Origin: Psychrobacter sp. JCM 18900
GTDB lineage: Bacteria; Pseudomonadota; Gammaproteobacteria; Pseudomonadales; Moraxellaceae
NCBI RefSeq assembly: GCF_904846625.1
Contig: NZ_CAJHBL010000001.1
Span: 186,001 to 250,000, forward strand
Reading direction: 5' to 3'
Length of the DNA stretch: 64,000 bases
Shown here: one piece after another, positions 56,155 through 64,000 of the stretch
Layout of the letters: the number at the start of each line of letters is the position of its first letter
How positions within the stretch are numbered: position 1 is the first letter of the stretch
The notes under the pieces: model-generated
Databases searched by the model: none
Seen by the model: the letters and a program-made list of their open reading frames with translations, nothing else
What the model was told of the DNA's origin: nothing
Program-made: the position numbers and the translations under genes

Positions 56155-57468
56155 TTAGGACTTAGGTTCACTGTTACTGTCTTCATACTGCTCATCATCG
56201 CTGAGCTTCATACCCAAACGCTCTACCCGTCTATCCATCATCTGACGAGCCAAGGCTTGCATGTCTTCGACGCGGTCTATCTCATCAACAATCTCAAGAC
56301 CTAACAATGTCTCAAACACATCTTCTAACGTGACAAGCCCTTTAACTTCACCATATTCACCGACTGTAATCGCAATATGAATACGGTTTTTTAGCATCAA
56401 CTCTAATAAATCAAACAGCTTCATTTTAGAGAAAACAAAGGTGATGTCGCGCTGAAATTGCGTCAACGGCTTGTGCATAGCATGGTTAACTTTAGCCAGT
56501 AGCATGTCCGTTTTTAGGACAAAGCCTGTAATGTTATCCAAATCACCATCATAGATTGGCAAGCGAGAAAACGTCAGCTTTGGACGATCAACCAATAGCT
56601 CAGCGACGGTTTTATTCTCTTCAAATGCGAGCATCACCGAGCGCGGTGTCATGATATCTTCGACTTTAATAGCGCCAAACGCGAGCAAGTTACGAATGAT
56701 ACGCGACTCTAGTGGGTCAATTTGACCTGACTCTTCGCCGATACTAGCAAGAGCAGCAAATTCGCGGCGGCTAAATGTTTGCGGTTCTTTACCACGAACC
56801 AATAGTTTCGTCAGACGCTCTGAGAACCAGATTAACGGGTATAGCAGCAGGATGATGCCACGAACGAAATAAGCAACCAAACCACTTAGCTGACGCCAGT
56901 AAACCGTACCCAAAGTTTTTGGGATAATCTCAGACAAGAATAAGATAGCAAGCGTCATGAGGGCAGAAAACAGACCAAACCACGCACTACCAAAGACGAT
57001 CGTAGCCTGTGCACCCGCACCGATAGAGCCAAGTGTATGGGCAACGGTATTTAACGTTAAAATAGCAGCTAGCGACTGGTCAATATTGTCCACTTTGAGA
57101 CTTTTAAGCATTTCTGCTTTTTTTGGACTGGTTTCTTGCACATCCGCAATAAACGATGGTGTCATGCTCAGTAAAACAGACTCTGCTAATGAACAGACAA
57201 AAGAGACACCAATGGCGAGTAAGACAAAAAATATCAATAAAGAAACGCTAAGCGCAGTTGGTGCTGCCGCCTCGCTGGATGTTGATACAGCACCAGCTGC
57301 CCACACTGCCTGCGGTAGCATAAGAATTGCTAATGCAGATAGTGCTGAAAAAGAAGTATAACCAAATCGAGAACTAGTCGTCATTCTCGGGGGAGGTTCT
57401 GCAGATGCGTCTTTACGATGAGCGCGCGGACGACATAAACGAGGTACAAACATAAAAGTGGTGAACAA
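56155..57468 (-). CDS. DUF21/CBS-domain membrane protein (HlyC/CorC, CNNM family)
   Basis: The protein has a membrane domain of the DUF21/CNNM type (about 75-210, SLAESVLLSMTPSFIADVQE and FLSEIIPKTLGTVYWRQL), then a pair of CBS domains (about 265-400, VEDIMTPRSVMLAFEENKTV and GLVTLEDVFETLLGLEIVDE). Relatives are implicated in magnesium or cobalt export. The length of 437 lacks the CorC_HlyC C-terminal domain. An in-frame ATG 28 codons downstream gives a protein starting at MTTSSRFGY with a better signal-like N-terminus, so the start is uncertain. Confidence 0.85.
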   Translation of the reverse strand: MFTTFMFVPRLCRPRAHRKDASAEPPPRMTTSSRFGYTSFSALSALAILMLPQAVWAAGAVSTSSEAAAPTALSVSLLIFFVLLAIGVSFVCSLAESVLLSMTPSFIADVQETSPKKAEMLKSLKVDNIDQSLAAILTLNTVAHTLGSIGAGAQATIVFGSAWFGLFSALMTLAILFLSEIIPKTLGTVYWRQLSGLVAYFVRGIILLLYPLIWFSERLTKLLVRGKEPQTFSRREFAALASIGEESGQIDPLESRIIRNLLAFGAIKVEDIMTPRSVMLAFEENKTVAELLVDRPKLTFSRLPIYDGDLDNITGFVLKTDMLLAKVNHAMHKPLTQFQRDITFVFSKMKLFDLLELMLKNRIHIAITVGEYGEVKGLVTLEDVFETLLGLEIVDEIDRVEDMQALARQMMDRRVERLGMKLSDDEQYEDSNSEPKS

Positions 57469-58000
57469 GTTAGGTAACCTAAAAAGAGTAAAAGGAAGAT
57501 AATGTCATGAGCAATTTATATTGATTTTCAGATTATCATTAACAAAATAATAAAAGATATCTGTCTATCGTATAAATAGTTACTCAAAGCTGATTTAATC
57601 GCTATTTCAAAGCCATACTATGCTTTAAAAAGCCGTAATATGGTTCAATATATAGCATACTAAATACAGGCAGTCATTGCCATTTGATAGTAGCATTGAT
57701 GATACCATTTCACAATAAGTCGCCATTTTTAAGTTTTTGTTTTTTGATGACTTTTATTACCCTACTATTAACGGTTGTATGACGACATCTTTACTAGCCA
57801 ATTCATGACAGTTATTTAGACTGAAGCTTTATATGGATTATCTGAATATAGTAAAAACATTGTTGTCCTATCCGTTGGCTGATAGTATGCCTTACGCTAA
57901 GAAAAACACGCTCAGCCTATGATTAACAGTTACCAAGTCTGGGATTTTTTGTTACTATGCGTCTAATTTTATTATTGTCTATGACTTATTGAGAGATATT
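57469..58000. other. Divergent region CBS protein / yajC
   Basis: This stretch of 532 AT-rich bases has no supported gene. Neither tgt nor queA, common neighbours of yajC, is present here. Confidence 0.5.
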
Positions 58001-58330
58001 ATGAGCTTATTTATTCAAGCTGCCCATGCTGCGCCAGAGACTGCAGGTGCTGCAGGTCTATTCGGTCAGATTTTACTGCCTGTTGCGTTTTTTGCGATTT
58101 TTTACTTCTTGGTCATTCGCCCGCAGTCTAAGCGTACCAAAGAACACCGTGCCATGGTTAACGCATTAACCGTTGGTAGTGAAATCATTTTCGCTGGTGG
58201 TTTAATGGGTCGTATCAAAGCAATCGAAGGCGATTATGCCGTTGTGAGCCTAAACAACAATACTGACGTAAAAGTACAACGTGCTTCTGTTATTTCAGTA
58301 TTACCTGCTGGCACGATCGAAAGCGTTTAA
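58001..58330 (+). CDS. yajC: Sec translocon accessory protein YajC
   Basis: YajC is a small inner membrane protein that associates with SecDF. The 109 residues have one membrane segment (about 18-40, LLPVAFFAIFYFLVIRPQ) followed by the conserved RPQSKRTKEHRAMV and GGLMGRIKAIEGDYAVV. I chose the ATG at 58001 over an upstream TTG because of the GAGA sequence and the normal length. It is followed by a hairpin and a full terminator before secD. Confidence 0.95.
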   Translation: MSLFIQAAHAAPETAGAAGLFGQILLPVAFFAIFYFLVIRPQSKRTKEHRAMVNALTVGSEIIFAGGLMGRIKAIEGDYAVVSLNNNTDVKVQRASVISVLPAGTIESV

Positions 58331-58333
58331 TTA

Positions 58334-58379
58334 GAATGTTCACTGGTTTTTATTAGTGAAAATTTATTAGTGAACATTC
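58334..58379. repeat. Inverted repeat downstream of yajC
   Basis: GAATGTTCACT (58334-58344) and AGTGAACATTC (58369-58379) are perfect 11-bp arms. An additional TTATTAGTGA direct repeat lies inside. Confidence 0.75.
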
Positions 58380-58411
58380 GATAGTCGTCACATTAACGAA
58401 TGTAATGACTA

Positions 58412-58444
58412 AAAAATGACCGTATATGATTTACGGTCATTTTT
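58412..58444 (+). terminator. Terminator after yajC
   Basis: AAAAATGACCGTA (58412-58424) pairs with TACGGTCATTTTT (58432-58444) around a seven-base loop. Confidence 0.9.
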
Positions 58445-58722
58445 CGCTATTAACACAGTAAGGTAAAATTGCTATATAAATTAGGCTTACTGTTTAGATG
58501 TCCTATCTTTATCCAATCTAGCCATATGATTTTTGATGACCAGATAAACAGACATCTGTATTATTTGCTTTACTGTTTTATGCGTTACTATCATCGCGGA
58601 TGATCGCAATGGTGCATGATGACGGCTGCTGAACATAGCACTCGACCGTTGCTATCGCTAACTTCCCATCTGCTAACTTGTGGCCTACGTCGCCAGTCGT
58701 TTATCAACTTAAAGAAGTGATT

Positions 58723-60600
58723 ATGCAATATCCCGCTTGGAAATACTTACTAATTGCCGTCGTGCTACTCGTTGCCGGTCTATATGCTGCCCCCAACCTT
58801 TATCCTGACGAACCTGCTGTGCAGATTACGAGCGCAGCCGCAGGAACTCAGCTATCTGAAGGCATCTTGACCGAGTCTCAAAGCTTACTCGAAGAGGCAG
58901 GTCTAGATAACCACGATGGTACGTTTGAGGGCAACAGCGCGCTGGTACGCCTCAACAACCCAGTCGATCAGCTAAAAGCGCAAGAAGTGCTACGTCAAAA
59001 CTTGGGCGAAGACTATGTCGTTGCCCTTAACCTAGCACAGACTACCCCGCAGTGGCTACGTGATATCGGTGCAAGACCGATGAAGCTTGGTCTCGATTTA
59101 CGTGGTGGTGTACGCTTTGTACTCGAAGTCGATATGGACAAGGCGCTTGAACAGCGTTTGACCAGTGCCAGTCGTGATATGCGACGCGAGCTACGTGCTG
59201 AGCGAGTAGCAATCAAAGGTATCAAGACCGAAGATCGCGGCGTGGTATTGCATTTTGCTGATACTGATACTCGTAACCGTGCCCAAAACGTATTACAAGG
59301 CTCAATGAGCAATACGTTTAACTTGCAGTCTTCTATTGATGATCAAGGTCCTGCATTGGTCTTATCGTATAACGATGCGACACTTGACGAAATCAATAGC
59401 TACGCGGTCAACCAGAACTTGACGACTCTACGTAATCGTATTGCTGAGCTGGGTGTTACCGAAGCTTTGGTACAGTCGCAAGGCGCTAGCCGTATCGTCG
59501 TTGAGCTACCTGGTGTACAAGATACTGCTGAAGCAAAACGTGTACTTGGTCGTACTGCAAACCTTGAGTTCCGTATGGTGGCAGAAGACGCCGATACCTA
59601 TACTGGCGGCATACCTCCAGCGGGCACAGAAGCATTCCCATTTGAGACACTTGATGGTCCGCCTGTATTGTTAGATCGTCAAGCGATCGTCACAGGCGAC
59701 AAAGTAACCAACGCGCAAACTGGCCTAGATGAAAGCGGTCTACCTGAAGTAAGTATTACCTTGGACAGTGCTGGCGGCAAGCTCATGCAGAACGCCACTC
59801 GTACAGCGGTTGGTCAACAAATGGCAGTACTGTTCATTGAAAACAAACAAAGAATCACTTACGAAGAAGATCCGGCCACTGGTGAGACGACTGAAGTACG
59901 CACACCTTACGCTGAAACAAAGGTCATTAACCGCGCCAACATTCAAGCGGTATTAGGTTCATCATTCCGTATTACTGGTCTAGATAGTAGTGCTGAAGCA
60001 GCTGAGCTTGCGCTATTGCTACGCTCGGGCGCACTTGCTGCACCGATGTACTTCGTAGAAGAGCGCACTATTGGTCCATCACTCGGTCAAGAAAACATTG
60101 ATAAAGGATTGTTTTCTACGCAGGTCGGCTATCTATTAGTCTTCGCGTTTATGATTATCTTCTATCGCCTGTTTGGTGTGATTGCCAACGTTGCGCTAGC
60201 CGTTAACGTTATTATTATCATTGCGATTATGTCAATTCTGGGTTCATCACTTACCCTACCGGGTATCGCAGGTATCGTCTTGACCATTGGTATGGCGGTT
60301 GATGCCAACGTACTGATTTTTGAGCGAATACGAGAAGAGATTGCCAATGGTGTCCGGCCAAAATCAGCCATTGTGGCAGGTTTCGATCGTGCATTTAGCA
60401 GTATTTTTGATGCCAACATTACAACCTTATTGGTCGCGTTTATCCTATTTGCGATTGGTACTGGTCCGATTAAAGGCTTTGCGATTACGCTAGCTATTGG
60501 TATTGTCAGCTCGCTATTCACCGCAATTTTGGTGACACGTGCACTGGTACAAATTGCTTATGGTAAGCGTAAATCCATCAAAAGTCTGAGCATCGGTTAG
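58723..60600 (+). CDS. secD: Protein-export membrane protein SecD
   Basis: SecD uses the proton gradient with SecF to pull exported proteins across the membrane. I chose the ATG at 58723 (AAAGAAG upstream; MQYPAWKYLLIAVVLLVAGL) rather than an upstream TTG, giving 625 residues. The periplasmic P1 domain begins near LGLDLRGGVRFVLEVDMD (about 125). The six-helix RND-type membrane domain at about 460-620 contains GMAVDANVLIFERIREE, the proton-path motif. secF starts ten bases downstream. Confidence 0.97.
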   Translation: MQYPAWKYLLIAVVLLVAGLYAAPNLYPDEPAVQITSAAAGTQLSEGILTESQSLLEEAGLDNHDGTFEGNSALVRLNNPVDQLKAQEVLRQNLGEDYVVALNLAQTTPQWLRDIGARPMKLGLDLRGGVRFVLEVDMDKALEQRLTSASRDMRRELRAERVAIKGIKTEDRGVVLHFADTDTRNRAQNVLQGSMSNTFNLQSSIDDQGPALVLSYNDATLDEINSYAVNQNLTTLRNRIAELGVTEALVQSQGASRIVVELPGVQDTAEAKRVLGRTANLEFRMVAEDADTYTGGIPPAGTEAFPFETLDGPPVLLDRQAIVTGDKVTNAQTGLDESGLPEVSITLDSAGGKLMQNATRTAVGQQMAVLFIENKQRITYEEDPATGETTEVRTPYAETKVINRANIQAVLGSSFRITGLDSSAEAAELALLLRSGALAAPMYFVEERTIGPSLGQENIDKGLFSTQVGYLLVFAFMIIFYRLFGVIANVALAVNVIIIIAIMSILGSSLTLPGIAGIVLTIGMAVDANVLIFERIREEIANGVRPKSAIVAGFDRAFSSIFDANITTLLVAFILFAIGTGPIKGFAITLAIGIVSSLFTAILVTRALVQIAYGKRKSIKSLSIG

Positions 60601-60609
60601 GAGAATATT

Positions 60610-61872
60610 ATGGCGAGCGATAATAACAACCCTTTAGAACAGCAGAATAATCCTGATCGAAATGGCTCAAACGGTGAGACGACCAATGCAAGTACGCGTC
60701 GCCGTAACAAACCGCGTCGTGATGGTAAAGGTAGCAATACTAAAACCAATAACCCTACTACCGCAAAATCAGGTAAAAGCCCTAGTCGTCGCGGTGGTAA
60801 AGGTCAAAATGTCAAAGACAGTCAAGCACTGTCTACCGCTGTTGATTCTGACGTAATATCAGGTGACGCCGCTGATGATGCCGCAGCCGTCGCTGAAGGT
60901 GGCATCAAAGCGGTTGGCAACCAGCGTATCATTCCATTTATGAAGATAGAAAAGCCGATGGCACTACTATCTTTATTTATGGTGATCGGTAGTATCATTG
61001 CTATCGCGGTAAACGGTCTGAACTTAGGACTAGACTTTACTGGTGGTGTCTCTGCTGATGTGCGCTATGAGCAGCCTGTTGAGCAAGTTGCTGTTGTACA
61101 AGCACTAGCAGACAATGGCTTCGATGATGCGGTTGTACAGTATCTAGGTACTCGTGAAGAGCTATTGGTACGTCTACCCCCTCAGTCTGATAACGTCGAT
61201 GGGCTAAGTGCAAATCTAACGCAAGCATTGGCATTACCTAACAATACCGCTACGATTAGCAACGTGAATATCATTGGTAGCCAAGTTGGTAATGAGGTTT
61301 ATCTAAACTCAGTCATGGCATTGGTATTGGCACTGGTTTGTATGCTTGGCTATGTTGCCCTACGCTTTCAGTTCAAACTGTCTCTAGGTGCAGTACTGTC
61401 ACTATTCCATGATGCCGTCGTAACCATCGGTGTGTTTGCACTATTCGGTTTCCCATTTGACTTAACAGTCTTGGCTGCGGTATTAGCATTGATTGGTTAT
61501 TCATTGAACGATACCATCGTTGTCTATGACCGTATTCGTGAAAACTTCCGTCGTGTTCGCGGAATTACGCCAGAACAGACGATTGATTTGTCATTGACCG
61601 AAACGCTACGCCGTACGATTATGACCATTTCAACTGTTCTATTGGTCGTACTAGCCATGCTCTTCTTGGGCGGTGATGGATTATACTGGTTCTCAGTAGC
61701 TCTGTTTATTGGTTTGCTTGCAGGTACTTACTCATCGACTTATATTGCCAGCTCGATTCCGCTGCGCATGGGTCTATCACGTGATGACTTTATCGTAAAA
61801 GTAAAACCAGAATTTGAAGAAGAAATCGTTACTTTCAACGATCCAAAAATGTTTGAGCAAGACAACGTTTAG
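60610..61872 (+). CDS. secF: Protein-export membrane protein SecF with long basic N-terminal extension
   Basis: SecF partners SecD. The membrane core starts near residue 108 (KIEKPMALLSLFMVIGSI). It has the P1 motif GLDFTGGVSADVRYEQP near 140 and the proton-path motif GYSLNDTIVVYDRIRENFRR near 297. The 420-residue length exceeds the usual 305-325. The difference is an N-terminal hydrophilic region of about 105 residues, rich in Asn, Arg, Lys and Gly (STRRRNKPRRDGKG, SPSRRGGKGQ) and then acidic/Ala-rich. The ATG at 60610 is well placed after TAGGAG. Confidence 0.96.
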   Translation: MASDNNNPLEQQNNPDRNGSNGETTNASTRRRNKPRRDGKGSNTKTNNPTTAKSGKSPSRRGGKGQNVKDSQALSTAVDSDVISGDAADDAAAVAEGGIKAVGNQRIIPFMKIEKPMALLSLFMVIGSIIAIAVNGLNLGLDFTGGVSADVRYEQPVEQVAVVQALADNGFDDAVVQYLGTREELLVRLPPQSDNVDGLSANLTQALALPNNTATISNVNIIGSQVGNEVYLNSVMALVLALVCMLGYVALRFQFKLSLGAVLSLFHDAVVTIGVFALFGFPFDLTVLAAVLALIGYSLNDTIVVYDRIRENFRRVRGITPEQTIDLSLTETLRRTIMTISTVLLVVLAMLFLGGDGLYWFSVALFIGLLAGTYSSTYIASSIPLRMGLSRDDFIVKVKPEFEEEIVTFNDPKMFEQDNV

Positions 61873-61959
61873 TAAGGTATATTAGATGGATTGATACGTT
61901 GAACTAGCGTGTTATCACACTTTATATAATTACTGATTGTACAGCTACAACGTTTAAAT

Positions 61960-62000
61960 AAAAGCACCTGACTCATGAATAATGAGTCTAGGTGCTTTTG
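61960..62000 (+). terminator. Terminator after secF
   Basis: AAAAGCACCT and ACTCAT pair with ATGAGT and AGGTGCTTTT around loop GAATA, with one internal mismatch. It overlaps any upstream start of the MATE gene, supporting the downstream start at 62104. Confidence 0.9.
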
Positions 62001-62103
62001 TCTTTATAGCTATTTTGTCTCTTATATTAAATGTACTGCCTTACAATTTTATTATCATTTAACGAACACACCTCTTTATCGTTCACGTATAAACGAGCTA
62101 CCC

Positions 62104-63510
62104 ATGTCAGCTAATTCAGCAACTTCTCAAGCGATGCCACCTATTGACACAAGCTATAAGCGTATTGTCGCGATTGCATTGCCTGTGCTACTCGCCAATT
62201 TGGCTATGCCATTGCAGAGCGTGATTGATACGGCCATTGTCGGCAATATGAATGACACAGCGAAACTTGCTGGTATGGGTTTAGCCATACAGCTGCTATC
62301 GCTATTGCTTGTTAGCTTTAACTTTTTGCAGTATGCATCATCTGGGCTTGCTGCGCAGGCATTGGGACAGCTGGCTAATAATACTAGCAATACATCGGCC
62401 GTATCAGTGCCCACGCCTTTGCTGTCTATCTTACAACGCGCGTTACTATTGGCGTTTGTTATTGGAGCAATATTACTACTCGCAAAACCATGGCTGATTG
62501 ATTTTGGCTTAAAAGCACTGTCAGCCAATCCTGAAAGTGGACGCGCAGCAAAAACCTACTTAGACGTACGCTTTTGGGGCGTGATTGCGGAGCTGATGAA
62601 TTTTGCATTTATTGGTTGGTTTGCAGGACAAGGCAAGACCCGTTATATGCTTTACCAGCAAGGCTTTATTGCTGTACTTAATATTGTACTGACTCTGTTT
62701 TTTGTATTTGCAATGCAAATGGGATTAGCTGGTGTTGCACTGGGAACGACTATTGCATTTTGGTTTGGAATACTGATGGCATTATGGTTGAGCCGCCAAC
62801 ATTTAAAAATATCGTGGTCTGTATTATTCAAAGCAGATCGTCAATACTTTACGAAAGAAAAGATGCTTAGGTTATTTTCTTTAAACAAAGATATCTTTGT
62901 ACGTACCCTTATTTTAACGCTAAGCTTTGCTTGGATTACTCGACTTTCTGCCCAAAGCGGTGATGTCATACTGGCTGCCAATGCTATTTTATTGCAAGTA
63001 TTAAGCATATCTGCTTTCGCTTTAGATGGCGTCGCTGTCTCTGCTGAAACATTGAGTGGACAAGCCGCAGGGCGACGTGACTGGCCACGTTTTCGTATTA
63101 TTGTGAAGCGTACAGGCGTGGTTAGTTATGGCCTTGCTATCATGTTGAGCGCCATTTGGTGGCTTGCAATGCCTACGTATTTAGGATTTATGACCAATAT
63201 TGAGTCAGTGTTTGCTCTCGCCTATGATTACCATTTATACGCTGTACTATTGCCTCTTGTCGGCGTCGGTGCCTATTGGCTGGATGGGATATTTTTCGGT
63301 TTGACGGCTGGTAGTGTGATTCGTAATGCGGCGCTGATACTGGCTGCGATTTTCTTCCCTTTGAGCTGGTTGCTCTATCAGCAATGGGATATGACAGGTA
63401 TTTGGCTTAGCGTGTGGTGTCTATTATTATTGAGACTAGTCATCCTAGGTGGGTTTTTGTACCGTGCCAATCAGACTGGCAGTTATGAAAAACCACAACC
63501 TGAAACTTAG
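62104..63510 (+). CDS. MATE-family efflux transporter (DinF-like)
   Basis: This 468-residue inner membrane exporter has about twelve helices. The N-terminal half opens with YKRIVAIALPVLLANLAMPL and SVIDTAIVGNMNDTAKLAGM, and the matching second-half segment is TLILTLSFAWITRLSAQSGD. These are typical of the DinF branch of the MATE family, which exchanges Na+ or H+ for organic cations. The ATG at 62104 was chosen because the upstream in-frame codons run through the secF terminator and encode unlikely sequence. No regulator is adjacent. Confidence 0.9.
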   Translation: MSANSATSQAMPPIDTSYKRIVAIALPVLLANLAMPLQSVIDTAIVGNMNDTAKLAGMGLAIQLLSLLLVSFNFLQYASSGLAAQALGQLANNTSNTSAVSVPTPLLSILQRALLLAFVIGAILLLAKPWLIDFGLKALSANPESGRAAKTYLDVRFWGVIAELMNFAFIGWFAGQGKTRYMLYQQGFIAVLNIVLTLFFVFAMQMGLAGVALGTTIAFWFGILMALWLSRQHLKISWSVLFKADRQYFTKEKMLRLFSLNKDIFVRTLILTLSFAWITRLSAQSGDVILAANAILLQVLSISAFALDGVAVSAETLSGQAAGRRDWPRFRIIVKRTGVVSYGLAIMLSAIWWLAMPTYLGFMTNIESVFALAYDYHLYAVLLPLVGVGAYWLDGIFFGLTAGSVIRNAALILAAIFFPLSWLLYQQWDMTGIWLSVWCLLLLRLVILGGFLYRANQTGSYEKPQPET

Positions 63511-63665
63511 TTAATTTTATACTATGTTTGCTCTATCAATTTTCGATAAATCATTTTTATTAAGCACGTTTTTTACTTTTTAATTTTGCAGCAATACCGT
63601 TTGAATCAATAATTTTTATATCAATAGATTTATAAAAATATCATAAGAAAAATTTAGGATATCGT

Positions 63666-64000
63666 GTGAATACTCATTCAAATGAATTAAGCCATCAACA
63701 TGAAAACCGCTACCACTGGGCTGAGGGCTTTAAAAAAAGCTTGCCAGTTGCTATGGGATATCTGCCTGCCGGTATTGCCTTTGGTGTACTCGCACAGGTA
63801 GCAGGTATCCCGATATGGGCAACGATTATGCTCAGTATCATTCTCTATGCTGGTGCAGCTCAGTATGCTTGTCTGCCAATGCTAAGCGCTGGCCTACCGA
63901 TTGGCAATATCGCCACCAATATTGCCGCGATTAATCTACGCCATGTATTCTATGGCATGCCGTTATTACAGTATCTACCAAAAAATAAGCTGACCAAGAC
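63666..64000 (+). CDS. azlC: AzlC-family branched-chain amino acid exporter subunit (partial)
   Basis: The gene is cut by the window end after 111 codons. The visible part has FKKSLPVAMGYLPAGIAFGV and LSIILYAGAAQYACLPMLSA, typical of AzlC/YgaZ, the large subunit of a branched-chain amino acid exporter. Its usual partner azlD would lie beyond the window. The start is GTG at 63666, supported by TAGGAT seven bases upstream. A His-containing polar stretch of about 20 residues precedes the first helix. Confidence 0.88.
   Translation, partial: MNTHSNELSHQHENRYHWAEGFKKSLPVAMGYLPAGIAFGVLAQVAGIPIWATIMLSIILYAGAAQYACLPMLSAGLPIGNIATNIAAINLRHVFYGMPLLQYLPKNKLTK

Larger units (their letters stand above)
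58331..58722. other. Intergenic region yajC / secD
   Basis: The region contains the inverted repeat and terminator after yajC, and about 270 bases that presumably hold a separate secD promoter. No gene is seen. Confidence 0.55.

Noticed and set aside
1..64000. CRISPR arrays, tRNA or rRNA genes, prophage or insertion sequences
   Set aside because: No regularly spaced direct repeats, no clover-leaf-like T-arm sequences and no transposase or integrase frames were seen.

Overview
This window is a chromosomal segment of a Psychrobacter-like member of the Moraxellaceae (Gammaproteobacteria). That assignment rests on the family-level character of the proteins, the moderate GC with AT-rich intergenic DNA, and the gene content: tol genes, dnaG-rpoD, a class Ia nrd operon, and yajC/secDF. 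It is an inference without a database search. I see no tRNA, rRNA, CRISPR array, prophage or transposase.

Layout. Positions 161-3863 hold tolQ-tolR-tolA-tolB, without pal downstream. Positions 4366-20657 hold a purine-catabolism locus. It contains an NCS2 xanthine/urate permease, a RutR-like TetR regulator, an operon uraD-uraH-puuD-puuE-alc-allA, a Tsx-like outer-membrane channel, and the opposing operon xdhA-xdhB-xdhC-guaD. Together these encode guanine -> xanthine -> urate -> 5-hydroxyisourate -> OHCU -> allantoin -> allantoate -> ureidoglycolate -> glyoxylate plus two urea. Three copies of a RutR-box-like palindrome lie upstream of the permease, between the regulator and uraD, and upstream of xdhA. 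Each overlaps a plausible -35 element, so the locus looks like one regulon.

Positions 21380-28467 hold a 41-residue lipoprotein, a flavodoxin-type protein, a YeeE/YedE (thiosulfate-type) transporter, a 108-bp dispersed-repeat-like element with terminal inverted repeats, pgeF (YfiH), rluD and bamD. Positions 28615-33286 hold dnaG, with a large low-complexity insert, and rpoD. Positions 33638-35453 hold a small MarR / siderophore-interacting flavoprotein / DUF2798 operon with a textbook sigma70 promoter overlaid by a duplicated operator. Then come an isolated ArsR regulator, a SulP transporter, a bestrophin-like channel and a DUF493 (YbeD) protein.

Positions 41007-46860 hold nrdA, an AT-rich DUF4238 gene, two inverted-repeat elements, an unrecognised small gene, nrdB and a YfaE-type ferredoxin. 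The nrdA-nrdB interval has clearly received inserted DNA. Two NrdR-box-like sites precede nrdA, and six degenerate copies of the 3' end of nrdB follow its stop codon. Positions 47059-64000 hold a DegS-like protease, a Nif3-family protein, a 1.08-kb gap without a convincing gene, two lytic transglycosylases (one with seven LysM repeats), a small secreted protein, a DUF21/CBS membrane protein, yajC, secD, secF (with a long basic N-terminus), a MATE exporter, and an azlC gene cut by the window end.

The most interesting signals are the reconstructed RutR-like purine regulon, the disrupted nrdA-nrdB interval with its repeat elements, and the tandem decayed nrdB tails. I did not find convincing evidence of a wholly new multi-gene system.
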